A stretch of 39,200 nt of DNA from Limosilactobacillus difficilis (GTDB lineage: Bacteria; Bacillota; Bacilli; Lactobacillales; Lactobacillaceae), in assembly GCF_947387495.1 (NCBI RefSeq), contig NZ_CANDNU010000015.1, positions 1 to 39,200 on the forward strand. The letters run 5' to 3'. Positions 1 to 6,290 of this stretch are shown one piece after another; the first letter of the stretch is position 1, and each line of letters starts with the position of its first letter. The position numbers and the translations under genes were made by a program. The notes under the pieces were generated by a model, which was not told the DNA's origin, searched no databases, and saw nothing but the letters and a program-made list of their open reading frames with translations.

Positions 1-50
1 TTTAGAACTCTTCCTTTACCGTGGTATTGGCGTATTCATTGTATGGCAAG

Positions 51-72
51 AGGACTTAAATGTCCTTTTTTA
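51..72 (+). terminator. Intrinsic terminator of a gene left of the window
   Basis: The arms AGGAC (51-55) and GTCCT (62-66) close a 6-nt loop and run directly into six T's. This is a short but well-formed rho-independent terminator on the plus strand. The gene it serves lies upstream of the window. The 50 bases before it are too short to identify a coding tail with confidence. Confidence 0.6.
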
Positions 73-87
73 TTTAGCCAATTTAAG

Positions 88-125
88 ATAATAAAAACTG
101 GCATCGGCTTTCACCAATACCAGTT
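88..125 (-). terminator. Leftward intrinsic terminator in front of coiA
   Basis: The arms are at 96-107 and 114-125 with a 6-nt loop. Read on the minus strand, all 12 pairs form (two as G-T wobbles) and the hairpin is followed by TTTTTATT. Read on the plus strand, the wobble positions become C-A mismatches and there is no T-tract. The element is therefore oriented to stop leftward transcription, for example read-through from spxH running antisense across coiA. Confidence 0.55.
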
Positions 126-143
126 AATATAGACCCTTTTTAG

Positions 144-189
144 TTTACATTGGTGACAATCCCCGTATTTTTGCTTTAGGGGGGATTGT
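144..189 (+). promoter_or_regulatory. coiA promoter with inverted repeat covering the ribosome binding site
   Basis: A candidate promoter is TTTACA (144-149), 16-bp spacer, TATTTT (166-171). A perfect 9-bp inverted repeat, ACAATCCCC (156-164) and GGGGATTGT (181-189), flanks the -10 region. Its right arm contains the G-rich ribosome binding site that ends 2 nt before the coiA ATG at 192. It could act as a DNA operator. If transcription starts further upstream, it could instead be an RNA hairpin that hides the ribosome binding site. Confidence 0.45.
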
Positions 190-191
190 AA

Positions 192-1229
192 ATGAAATTA
201 GCTTTATTTAACGGTCAACTTGTCCAAGCTGCCAATTGCCACCACCTGGGACCCTTTTTCTGTCCGCAGTGTGGGCATCGCCTGGTATTGGTTCAAGGAA
301 AACATAAGCAGGCTTATTTTGCACACTTGCGACCAGCTAAATGCAATAGTGAGGGTGAAACATCTCTGCATCAAATCGGTAAGCAGCAGATGTATCGATG
401 GGCTTGTCGTCAAGGATGGCGTCCCCGGCTTGAAGTTTTTCTTCCGCAAATTCAGCAACGCCCAGATTTGCTTGTCCAACTAGCCGATCACACCTTCGTC
501 TTTGAGTTTCAATGCAGTCCCTTAGACGTTGACCGACTTGCTGAACGCAATCAGGGTTATCGACATTTAAGAATGCCTTTTTGCTGGTTTTTGGGGGCCA
601 CCTATGCTCATCAACTCCGGGATAATAAAATCGCTCAGTTTACCCAGTGGCGTCAGGGGAAACCTGTCGTGCCTTTCTGGAATGTGCACCAGCAGCGACC
701 GATTTATCGCTATGATTTTAGAACGGTTCCCTTCGTTAGGAACCATCGGTTGAGCAAACGGCAGCAATACCTCGTCCAAACACAATCGCTACAAAAGATG
801 ATGCGTTATCACGATCAAGGCTGGTGGAAGATGAATGACCGGTGCTATCTGGCCGGGCACATCATGAGCGCCTGTCCGCTTGTCGCTCATCCGCTTCGGC
901 CGCAGTGGCCGATGTTACGGGACGGCGAATTTCGCTGGCGTTTACGATGTTTATTGTTAATGGAATCGCTCCCACTCAACCTGGTCATGCCTTACCAGGG
1001 CTGGGAAAAAGTGTTAGCGAGCTGCGCTGAATGGTTACCTATGCCGTGTTTAGCAGTTCACAGCGCACTGATGTTGCGCCAAGAACTGATTAAACAATTT
1101 ATTCAGGAACTGCAACAGTGCCAAATTTTAAGGGTAGTGGATGATGGCCTGATTTATTGGCAAGTGCCTCAGTGGTTTGCTGATGGTGGTCAAAAGATTC
1201 GTTACATAAAAACGGCTCCGTTCAATTAA
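192..1229 (+). CDS. coiA: Competence protein CoiA
   Basis: CoiA is a late competence protein that helps incoming single-stranded DNA recombine, acting with RecA and DprA in streptococci. The 345-residue product has the family architecture. An N-terminal zinc-ribbon-like part carries FFCPQCGHR (22-30) and a Cys at 51. A PD-(D/E)xK nuclease-like core follows, with Asp92 in RPDLL and the FEFQCSP strand at 104-110. A long, poorly conserved C-terminal half completes it. The start follows a GGGGGG ribosome binding site. The gene stands alone between terminators. In lactobacilli it usually lies next to mecA and spxH, and spxH is indeed the next gene. Family assignment is confident. Whether this strain is naturally competent cannot be judged here. 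Confidence 0.88.
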   Translation: MKLALFNGQLVQAANCHHLGPFFCPQCGHRLVLVQGKHKQAYFAHLRPAKCNSEGETSLHQIGKQQMYRWACRQGWRPRLEVFLPQIQQRPDLLVQLADHTFVFEFQCSPLDVDRLAERNQGYRHLRMPFCWFLGATYAHQLRDNKIAQFTQWRQGKPVVPFWNVHQQRPIYRYDFRTVPFVRNHRLSKRQQYLVQTQSLQKMMRYHDQGWWKMNDRCYLAGHIMSACPLVAHPLRPQWPMLRDGEFRWRLRCLLLMESLPLNLVMPYQGWEKVLASCAEWLPMPCLAVHSALMLRQELIKQFIQELQQCQILRVVDDGLIYWQVPQWFADGGQKIRYIKTAPFN

Positions 1230-1239
1230 GCGGGGCCGT
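1212..1239. terminator. Shared convergent terminator of coiA and spxH
   Basis: The arms ACGGCTCCG (1212-1220) and CGGGGCCGT (1231-1239) close a 10-nt loop containing the coiA stop codon. On the plus strand the stem is fully paired (one wobble) but has no T-tract. On the minus strand it has one C-A mismatch and is followed by TTTTT, so it is a better terminator for spxH. Confidence 0.55.
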
Positions 1240-1244
1240 CCGAT

Positions 1245-1853
1245 TTAATGGTAGAGCTTGATTCGATTTTGCAATTTGGCAAGTGTCTCTTTTGTACAGT
1301 GTTCCTGGCAGGCGTCGATCAATGATTCATAAGTGCAATCAGTTACTAGGGTTCCATAAGCGGGCGCACTTGTGTTAACCACAATTGCTGTGGCGGTATC
1401 CGTAATACCCATTTGGTTGGCCAGCTGTTGATCTTTTTTAAAGCACTGCTTGGCCAGCGGCGATTTTCGATCTTCCATAAACATTTCAAGATCGAGCTTG
1501 GCATTCTGAGCAAATTTTTTGACCAACTGAAGATTGTAATTAGCGTGTTCTTCAATCATGGCTTTTTGCAGACCGAGCAGGAACATCCGTCCACGCTTTC
1601 GTCCTTGAAAAAGGGCTGCTTTATAATCCAGGATTACCGAATACGTGGTCGTGGCTATTTTTTGTTGGTTTTCAAAATGACCAGTTCGTTTTTGACAATC
1701 GTGCAGCGCTTTGTCAATAGTCTTCATGTTCATGAGCGGGATAAACTGAAAGTTGATGGTGTTATCCAGCTGTATGTCCATACGCAATAGGTCCCGTTCG
1801 CACTGAAAACAACGTTGCCCTAGCGGATTAACAAACAAGTTAATTTCTAACAC
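1245..1853 (-). CDS. spxH: DsbA-family Spx adaptor protein (YjbH/SpxH)
   Basis: SpxH (YjbH) is a cytoplasmic thioredoxin-fold protein that delivers the redox regulator Spx to ClpXP for degradation in Bacillus. The 202-residue product starts with a beta strand and a CFQC motif (Cys15, Cys18) in the position of the DsbA CxxC. An alpha-helical insertion and an FVNP-type N-terminus follow, as in lactobacillal YjbH-like proteins. There is no signal peptide, so it is not a secreted disulfide oxidase. The start is GTG, 9 nt after GGAGG. The gene is divergent from relQ and convergent with coiA. The same neighbourhood (coiA, spxH, relQ, nadK) is widespread in Bacilli, which supports the call. A generic DsbA-like protein is the alternative. 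Confidence 0.75.
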   Translation of the reverse strand: MLEINLFVNPLGQRCFQCERDLLRMDIQLDNTINFQFIPLMNMKTIDKALHDCQKRTGHFENQQKIATTTYSVILDYKAALFQGRKRGRMFLLGLQKAMIEEHANYNLQLVKKFAQNAKLDLEMFMEDRKSPLAKQCFKKDQQLANQMGITDTATAIVVNTSAPAYGTLVTDCTYESLIDACQEHCTKETLAKLQNRIKLYH

Positions 1854-1902
1854 GGTTTGCTTCCTCCTTGACTCTATAACTGATTTGCAATTTTCAAGTG
1901 TT

Positions 1903-1931
1903 ATTTTGCCAAATTACACAAACGAGGTCAA
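1903..1931 (-). promoter_or_regulatory. Candidate spxH promoter
   Basis: On the minus strand TTGACC (plus coordinates 1926-1931) is separated by 17 bp from CAAAAT (1903-1908). The -35 box is good and the -10 box is weak. It lies about 50 bp from the spxH start. Confidence 0.4.
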
Positions 1932-1957
1932 GAAAACTGTTTCGCCAGCAAAAGCAA

Positions 1958-1985
1958 TTACTGCTAACGGGGATTGTGCTAGAAT
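1958..1985 (+). promoter_or_regulatory. relQ operon promoter
   Basis: TTACTG (1958-1963), a 16-bp spacer and TAGAAT (1980-1985), with the Gram-positive extension TGTG just before the -10. It lies 31 bp before the relQ ATG. The spacer contains GGGGATTGT (1969-1977), a 9-mer also found at the coiA and mraZ promoters. Confidence 0.6.
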
Positions 1986-2016
1986 TAAAAATGATTATGG
2001 CTAGGAGGGACCAACG

Positions 2017-2709
2017 ATGATTCAAGATTGGCAACACTTTTTATTACCATACCAGCAGGCCGTCAACGAATTAAAAGTCAAATTGCGGGGAATGCGCAAA
2101 CAGTTTCAGGACCAGGCTCAGCACTCACCAATTGAATTCGTAACGGGTCGGGTGAAGCCAGTCGACAGCATCAAGGAAAAAATGGTGCGTCGTCACGTCA
2201 GCGAAGATCGTTTGGAACAAGACATGCAGGACATTGCGGGTTTGCGGATTATGTGCCAGTTCGTTGAAGATATTTACGTTGTAGTTGATTTGTTACGGAA
2301 GCGAATGGACATGCAAATCCTCGAAGAACGTGATTACGTCACTAACGCCAAGCCGAGCGGTTATCGCTCTTATCACATTGTGATTGAATATCCGGTGCAG
2401 CTAGTCACCGGAGAGAAAAAGATTCTTGCTGAAATTCAAGTGCGAACCTTAGCGATGAATTTCTGGGCGACGATTGAACATTCACTAAACTATAAATATC
2501 AGGGTGAATTTCCCAAGGAATTGGCATCCCGACTGCAACGGGCAGGGGAAGCAGCTTTTCGGCTGGATAATGAGATGTCAGAAATCAGGGAAGAGATCCA
2601 AGAAGCCCAAAATCTTTTCTCCTACCGCAAAAATCCTCAAGACAGTACTTTGGCTGAAGATGGTCATCCAGCCGATCATGAAGACAATGACGAAGGGAGG
2701 GGCCGTTGA
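2017..2709 (+). CDS. relQ: Small alarmone synthetase RelQ (GTP pyrophosphokinase)
   Basis: This enzyme transfers pyrophosphate from ATP to GDP or GTP, making (p)ppGpp as a starvation and cell-wall stress signal. The 230-residue product is a single RelA/SpoT synthetase domain with no hydrolase or ACT domains, the usual layout of RelQ/SasB. Visible motifs are the substrate-binding VTGRVKPVDSIKEK (42-55), DIAGLRI with the metal-binding Asp (72-78), the KPSGYRSYH loop (112-120) and EIQVRT (139-144) with the catalytic Glu. The C-terminal tail is highly acidic. The start is ATG after GGAGGG. It is the first gene of a tight operon, and its TGA overlaps the nadK ATG. The relQ-nadK-rluD linkage is conserved in Bacilli. 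Confidence 0.93.
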   Translation: MIQDWQHFLLPYQQAVNELKVKLRGMRKQFQDQAQHSPIEFVTGRVKPVDSIKEKMVRRHVSEDRLEQDMQDIAGLRIMCQFVEDIYVVVDLLRKRMDMQILEERDYVTNAKPSGYRSYHIVIEYPVQLVTGEKKILAEIQVRTLAMNFWATIEHSLNYKYQGEFPKELASRLQRAGEAAFRLDNEMSEIREEIQEAQNLFSYRKNPQDSTLAEDGHPADHEDNDEGRGR

Positions 2710-3518
2710 TGAAAATTGCCATTGTGAGCTATGGCGACCCCGAAGCCGTGCGGGTACGAAAAATAATGTTGAATCGTTTGGCCAAGACCGACATCCAATG
2801 CGAGCCGAAACATCCTGACATTGTTATTTCCATCGGCGGGGATGGCACCTTGCTGACTGCTTTTAATAAGTACCAAGACCAGCTGGACCACGTTCGATTT
2901 GTGGGAATCCATACAGGACACCTCGGCTTCTACACGGACTGGCGCAATTTTGAAGTAGATGACTTGTTGACCAGTCTCCAACACGATAGTGGTCAGTTGG
3001 TTGCCTACCCCCTGTTGCAAATTGATGTTACCTATAGTGATGGACAGGCTCAGCACATGGTGGCGCTCAATGAATCAGCCTTGCGTCAGAAGACCAAGAC
3101 GATGGTTTCGGATGTTTATATTAATGATCGATTCTTTGAGAGCTTTCGTGGTGATGGCCTCTGTGCTTCTACGCCGACTGGATCAACGGCTTACAACAAA
3201 TCCGTCGGCGGGGCGGTGATGGATCCGAAAATTAGCGGTTTTCAGTTGACAGAACTTGCTTCACTCAACAACCGCGTCTACCGTTCCTTAGGCTCGCCGA
3301 TTATTTTAGGAACGGAAAGTCAAGTGACGCTACGCATTCACGATGATTCTGATAGTTTGCTTACCTGTGACCGGCGGGTGGTAGAATGGAACACCGATGA
3401 GCACCATCTCAGTGAGGTCGCTTATCGAGTGGCGGACCAACCGATCCGTTTTGCCAAGTATCGGCACACAAGTTTTTGGGATCGGGTTCACGAGTCATTT
3501 ATCGGGGGCCGCAAATGA
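2709..3518 (+). CDS. nadK: NAD kinase
   Basis: NAD kinase phosphorylates NAD to NADP and is the only de novo route to NADP. The 269-residue protein has the signature GGDGT (43-47) that binds ATP and phosphate, the GIHTGHLGF segment soon after, a second active-site segment around ALNESALR, and the CASTPTGSTAY loop. The length is normal for Bacilli (about 265-270). I place the start at ATG 2709, which overlaps the relQ stop as TGATG and has GGAGG upstream. An in-frame TTG lies one codon earlier. The end overlaps the next gene by ATGA, so translation of all three genes is probably coupled. Confidence 0.95.
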   Translation: MKIAIVSYGDPEAVRVRKIMLNRLAKTDIQCEPKHPDIVISIGGDGTLLTAFNKYQDQLDHVRFVGIHTGHLGFYTDWRNFEVDDLLTSLQHDSGQLVAYPLLQIDVTYSDGQAQHMVALNESALRQKTKTMVSDVYINDRFFESFRGDGLCASTPTGSTAYNKSVGGAVMDPKISGFQLTELASLNNRVYRSLGSPIILGTESQVTLRIHDDSDSLLTCDRRVVEWNTDEHHLSEVAYRVADQPIRFAKYRHTSFWDRVHESFIGGRK

Positions 3519-4399
3519 TTTTTTCTTGGAAGTATCAGGGAATTCACAATCGTAGACTTCGATCGGTACTCAAGTCGTTCGGGGTAACGGGCTCTTTAAT
3601 AAAGGTTGCCGTTTACCACGGCGGGGGGATGAAGATCAATGGCGATAATGCTTGGACCATTGACTATGTCTATCCAGGTGACCAGATTCAGTTGATTTTG
3701 CCAGCCGAACAGCCTAATGACCACGTCTCCGTTAGTGACGCGCCGATTAAGATCGCTTACGAAGATCGTGATTACCTGATTTTGAACAAACCGGCAGGGG
3801 TAGCAACAGTCCCTGCCCATAATGTACCCGTTCAAGATAGTTTGGTAAACCGCGTGAAGGGCTACTATCAACGGCAAGGTTATGAAAATCAAGTAACGCA
3901 CGTTGCGACACGTCTTGACAAGGATACGAGCGGGTTAGTGGTCTTTCCTAAGCACCGTTTTGCTCACGCCGTTCTCGACCGGCAATTGCAAAATCACCAG
4001 GTCAAGAAACGCTATTTGGCAGTGGTCAGTGGACGCATAGATACCCAACATGGCTATATTGACGCGCCCCAACGCCGTGATCCGGATTCGTTCGTTAAAC
4101 GGATGGTTGCCGCTGACGGGAAAGCGGCGGTAACAGAATACTGGTTAATTAGGGCCCAAAAAGATTGTTCAGTGGTCCGAATTGCCTTACATACTGGCCG
4201 CACTCACCAAATTAGGGTACACTTTGCTTGGCTCAAGCACCCTTTAGTTGGCGATCAGATGTACGGTGGACCGGCTTTAATGGAGCGCCAGGCTTTGCAT
4301 TGTCACTTTATCAGTTTTTATAGTCCTTTTTTAAAACGCCAAATCCAGGTTACGGCGCCGGTTCCCGCTGATCTAAAAAAACTCATCGACCGCATCTAA
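3515..4399 (+). CDS. RluA-family 23S rRNA pseudouridine synthase
   Basis: RluA-family enzymes isomerise uridine to pseudouridine in rRNA or tRNA. The 294-residue product has an N-terminal degenerate S4-like region (about 1-65), then the catalytic domain. The domain opens with the LNKPAGVATVP strand (90-100) and carries the signature RLDKDTSGL (133-141), whose Asp135 is the predicted nucleophile. HTGRTHQIRVHF, near the C-terminus, is also typical. The start ATG 3515 overlaps the nadK stop and has GGGGG upstream. An in-frame TTG 13 codons earlier is inside nadK and is unlikely. This is the YjbO/RluD-type gene that follows nadK in Bacilli. The exact uridine target is not deducible. Confidence 0.9.
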   Translation: MIFSWKYQGIHNRRLRSVLKSFGVTGSLIKVAVYHGGGMKINGDNAWTIDYVYPGDQIQLILPAEQPNDHVSVSDAPIKIAYEDRDYLILNKPAGVATVPAHNVPVQDSLVNRVKGYYQRQGYENQVTHVATRLDKDTSGLVVFPKHRFAHAVLDRQLQNHQVKKRYLAVVSGRIDTQHGYIDAPQRRDPDSFVKRMVAADGKAAVTEYWLIRAQKDCSVVRIALHTGRTHQIRVHFAWLKHPLVGDQMYGGPALMERQALHCHFISFYSPFLKRQIQVTAPVPADLKKLIDRI

Positions 4400-4430
4400 A
4401 AAACGCCGCTCCTATTTCGGGCGACGTTTT
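4400..4430. terminator. Convergent terminator between the relQ operon and pgl
   Basis: The arms AAAACGCCGC (4400-4409) and GCGACGTTTT (4421-4430) form a hairpin with A-rich and T-rich flanks on both sides. The minus-strand version pairs completely (one wobble), while the plus-strand version has one C-A mismatch. It probably works in both directions. Confidence 0.65.
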
Positions 4431-4447
4431 GAATTATTTTCAGCTCT

Positions 4448-5479
4448 CTATGGCCAGCGCTTGATGCAGACCGGTTCTGGACAGGTCACATTTTGCTGCA
4501 GTTTTTTCAACAAGCCGGTTTGATCATTGCGCTGATATAGGGCCAAGCTATCGCTGTTTTGGTTGCCAGCTAATAGGAACTTTTCATCACTGCTCAGTTC
4601 AAAATCACGTGGGAAAGAGCCTTCAGTAGAAATCGATTGGATGTGTTTCAGACTAAAATCGTTTTGAACGGCGAAGACAGCGATAGTGTCTTCACCACGG
4701 TTAGAAACGTAGACGAAGCGGCCGTCCTTGGTAATGTGAATGGCAGCAGCCCCGTTGTGACTTGTCCAGGAAGATGGAATGGTTGCAATTGTTTGAAGTG
4801 GCTTAAAGCTGGCGTCTTGAGCGTGGTAGGCAAGAACGGTTAACTTGCTGCTCAATTCGCCAAGGACGTAGAGAACCTGTGAATTCGGGTGGAAGGCAAG
4901 GTGGCGGGCCCCGAAGCCGCTTTCGCAGTGGTAGCGGGAAGCGGCAGTTAATTTACCGTCATCGCTAATGTCATAAACAACTAGGAGGTCCATTCCCAGG
5001 TCACAGACGATCAAACGGCCATCGGGAGTTAAATCAGCGTAGTGACAATGAGGTCCGTCCTGCTGCTCTGGCCGCGGACCAGTCATTCCTTGGTGAGTGA
5101 CACTGTCGGTGAGGGTTAAAGACCCGTCTTCATTGATCCGAAAAACGTTAATTTTAGCGGTGTGATAGTTGGCTGAAAAGAGTAGGTGCCTTTGTTCGTC
5201 GATCCCAACGTAAGCTGGCGGTGCGCCCGCACCGAGGACTTCATTGATCAGGCTTGCTTGGCCATCCTTTAATTGGTAGGCGGCCACCCCGCCTTGCTTA
5301 CCGTTTTGCTTGATTGCAAAGAGGTGCTTGCAAGAATCAACTTGAAGATAGGCAGGTTTTTCGCTTTTGGCAACCAGCCGGACATTTTCCAAGCAGCCTT
5401 GTGTTGAATTAAGGGTGACTGCATAGATGCCCTGACTATTTTTTTGGGTATAAGTTCCAATTAAAAAATCTTCACTCAA
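4448..5479 (-). CDS. pgl: 6-phosphogluconolactonase-type beta-propeller lactonase
   Basis: The 343-residue protein belongs to the lactonase family with a seven-bladed beta-propeller (YbhE/YkgB type). It hydrolyses 6-phosphogluconolactone to 6-phosphogluconate in the oxidative pentose phosphate or phosphoketolase route. The N-terminal FLIGTYTQKNSQGIY and the GPRPEQQDGPHCHYADLTPDG segment with its conserved His residues are family hallmarks. Repeated blade strands such as GRFVYVSNRGEDTIAVF also fit. There is no signal peptide. The start is TTG 5479 (minus strand), 8 nt after AAGAAGG. The gene is isolated, convergent with the rluA-family gene. A relaxed-specificity lactonase is possible, but the pathway role suits a lactobacillus. 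Confidence 0.85.
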   Translation of the reverse strand: MSEDFLIGTYTQKNSQGIYAVTLNSTQGCLENVRLVAKSEKPAYLQVDSCKHLFAIKQNGKQGGVAAYQLKDGQASLINEVLGAGAPPAYVGIDEQRHLLFSANYHTAKINVFRINEDGSLTLTDSVTHQGMTGPRPEQQDGPHCHYADLTPDGRLIVCDLGMDLLVVYDISDDGKLTAASRYHCESGFGARHLAFHPNSQVLYVLGELSSKLTVLAYHAQDASFKPLQTIATIPSSWTSHNGAAAIHITKDGRFVYVSNRGEDTIAVFAVQNDFSLKHIQSISTEGSFPRDFELSSDEKFLLAGNQNSDSLALYQRNDQTGLLKKLQQNVTCPEPVCIKRWP

Positions 5480-5512
5480 AATGTGAGCCTTCTTTCTTTT
5501 TTAATCAGTCTA

Positions 5513-5555
5513 ATGATAGCAATCTGGGCTAAGTAATTCTAGTGATCACCTAGCT
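5513..5555 (-). promoter_or_regulatory. Candidate pgl promoter and nearby palindrome
   Basis: On the minus strand an extended -10 (TG-C-TATCAT) lies at 5513-5521 in plus coordinates, with no clear -35. About 20 bp upstream of it, around 5540-5554, is the palindrome GTGATCAC inside CTAG repeats, with a further TGATCA about 20 bp away. This could be an operator, but nothing identifies the regulator. Confidence 0.3.
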
Positions 5556-5597
5556 TAATGATCATGAAAGAAAATTCTCAATAATATTAAGAAATGA

Positions 5598-5626
5598 TTG
5601 TTTTTTTGTGATGAACGGATTATACT
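5598..5626 (+). promoter_or_regulatory. Promoter of the trmL leader
   Basis: TTGTTT (5598-5603), an exact 17-bp spacer and TATACT (5621-5626). Predicted transcription starts near 5633, about 125 nt before the trmL start codon, which leaves room for a leader RNA. Confidence 0.65.
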
Positions 5627-5632
5627 AAAAAA

Positions 5633-5738
5633 CGAAATCGTTTGGTAGGTGACATCGATCAACGTCGTTGGCAGTTACTGAGGAGAACTTCATTAAAGCA
5701 GCGTTTCGCCGTGCCCACACCGAGACCCTGCTTTTTTT
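5633..5738 (+). ncRNA. Structured leader RNA or small RNA ending in a terminator, upstream of trmL
   Basis: Between a good promoter and trmL lies about 105 nt that can fold. GTGAC (5649-5653) can pair with GTTAC (5673-5677), enclosing a TCAAC/GTTGG stem-loop. The 3' end is a strong intrinsic terminator (listed separately). The ribosome binding site of trmL follows it. The arrangement fits either an attenuator or riboswitch controlling trmL-ftsK, or an independent sRNA. It has no T-box signature and I do not recognise it as any known riboswitch class. Confidence 0.45.
5695..5738 (+). terminator. Intrinsic terminator upstream of trmL
   Basis: AAAGCAG then GTTTCG (5695-5708, one C between them) pairs with CGAGAC then CTGCTTT (5721-5734, one C between them), giving 13 pairs with a single C-C mismatch. 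A GTG/CAC extension lies at the tip, and the hairpin runs into T's to 5738. It lies 20 nt before the trmL ATG. Confidence 0.75.
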
Positions 5739-5757
5739 GTTTGCATAGGGGGATATT

Positions 5758-6267
5758 ATGACTAACCATATTGTTTTGTTTGAACCGTTATTTCCGGCTA
5801 ATACAGGTAACATTGCACGAACCTGTGCGGGAACTGATACGGTCTTACACTTAGTCCAACCGCTCGGCTTCTCAACTGATGATAAGCACATGAAACGAGC
5901 CGGGCTCGACTACTGGAATCGCGTCAAGATCGTCTACGAAGATAATCTACAGTCATTTATTGAAAGCGTTCCGGACAAAAGCAAATTATATCTGGTTTCC
6001 AAATTCGCCAATCGTGATTACACAGAGGTGGATTATAGTACGGCAGGCGACCATTATTTCCTTTTTGGCAAGGAGACAACGGGCTTGCCAGAAAAAACGA
6101 TGCGGCGCTACCAGGATAATGCTATTAGAATCCCCCAAGATGATAACAATATTCGGGCTTTAAATCTCTCCAATAGTGTCGCTATCGTAATTTACGAGGC
6201 ACTACGCCAGCAGAACTTCAACCACCTGGCCCGGATTCACCGTTATCCTCATGACAAATTAAAGTAG
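5758..6267 (+). CDS. trmL: tRNA (cytidine(34)-2'-O)-methyltransferase TrmL
   Basis: TrmL (CspR) is a SPOUT methyltransferase that 2'-O-methylates the wobble base of tRNA-Leu isoacceptors using SAM. The 169-residue product is a minimal, single-domain SPOUT protein of the usual length. The N-terminal NHIVLFEPLFPANTGNIART contains the family motif PxNxGNIxR. The knot is formed by LFGKETTGLPE and the C-terminal IPQDDNNIRALNLSNSVAI segment. The start ATG has GGGGGA 7 nt upstream. ftsK follows after 23 bp, so both may be transcribed together from the leader promoter. Confidence 0.92.
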   Translation: MTNHIVLFEPLFPANTGNIARTCAGTDTVLHLVQPLGFSTDDKHMKRAGLDYWNRVKIVYEDNLQSFIESVPDKSKLYLVSKFANRDYTEVDYSTAGDHYFLFGKETTGLPEKTMRRYQDNAIRIPQDDNNIRALNLSNSVAIVIYEALRQQNFNHLARIHRYPHDKLK

Positions 6268-6290
6268 TTAGTTTAAAGGAAGGTTAGGCA

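Noticed and set aside
1-90. Possible coding tail of an upstream gene (frames open from base 1)
   Set aside because: The stretch is short, AT-rich and contains a terminator at 51-72. No recognisable C-terminus such as MecA could be supported.
5633-5757. trmL leader as a T-box
   Set aside because: It has no GGGTGGnACC sequence and no specifier arrangement, unlike the clear T-box before ileS.
5625-5891. 88-codon leftward open frame across the trmL leader and gene start
   Set aside because: It is antisense to trmL and to the leader terminator, has no ribosome binding site and no recognisable protein pattern.
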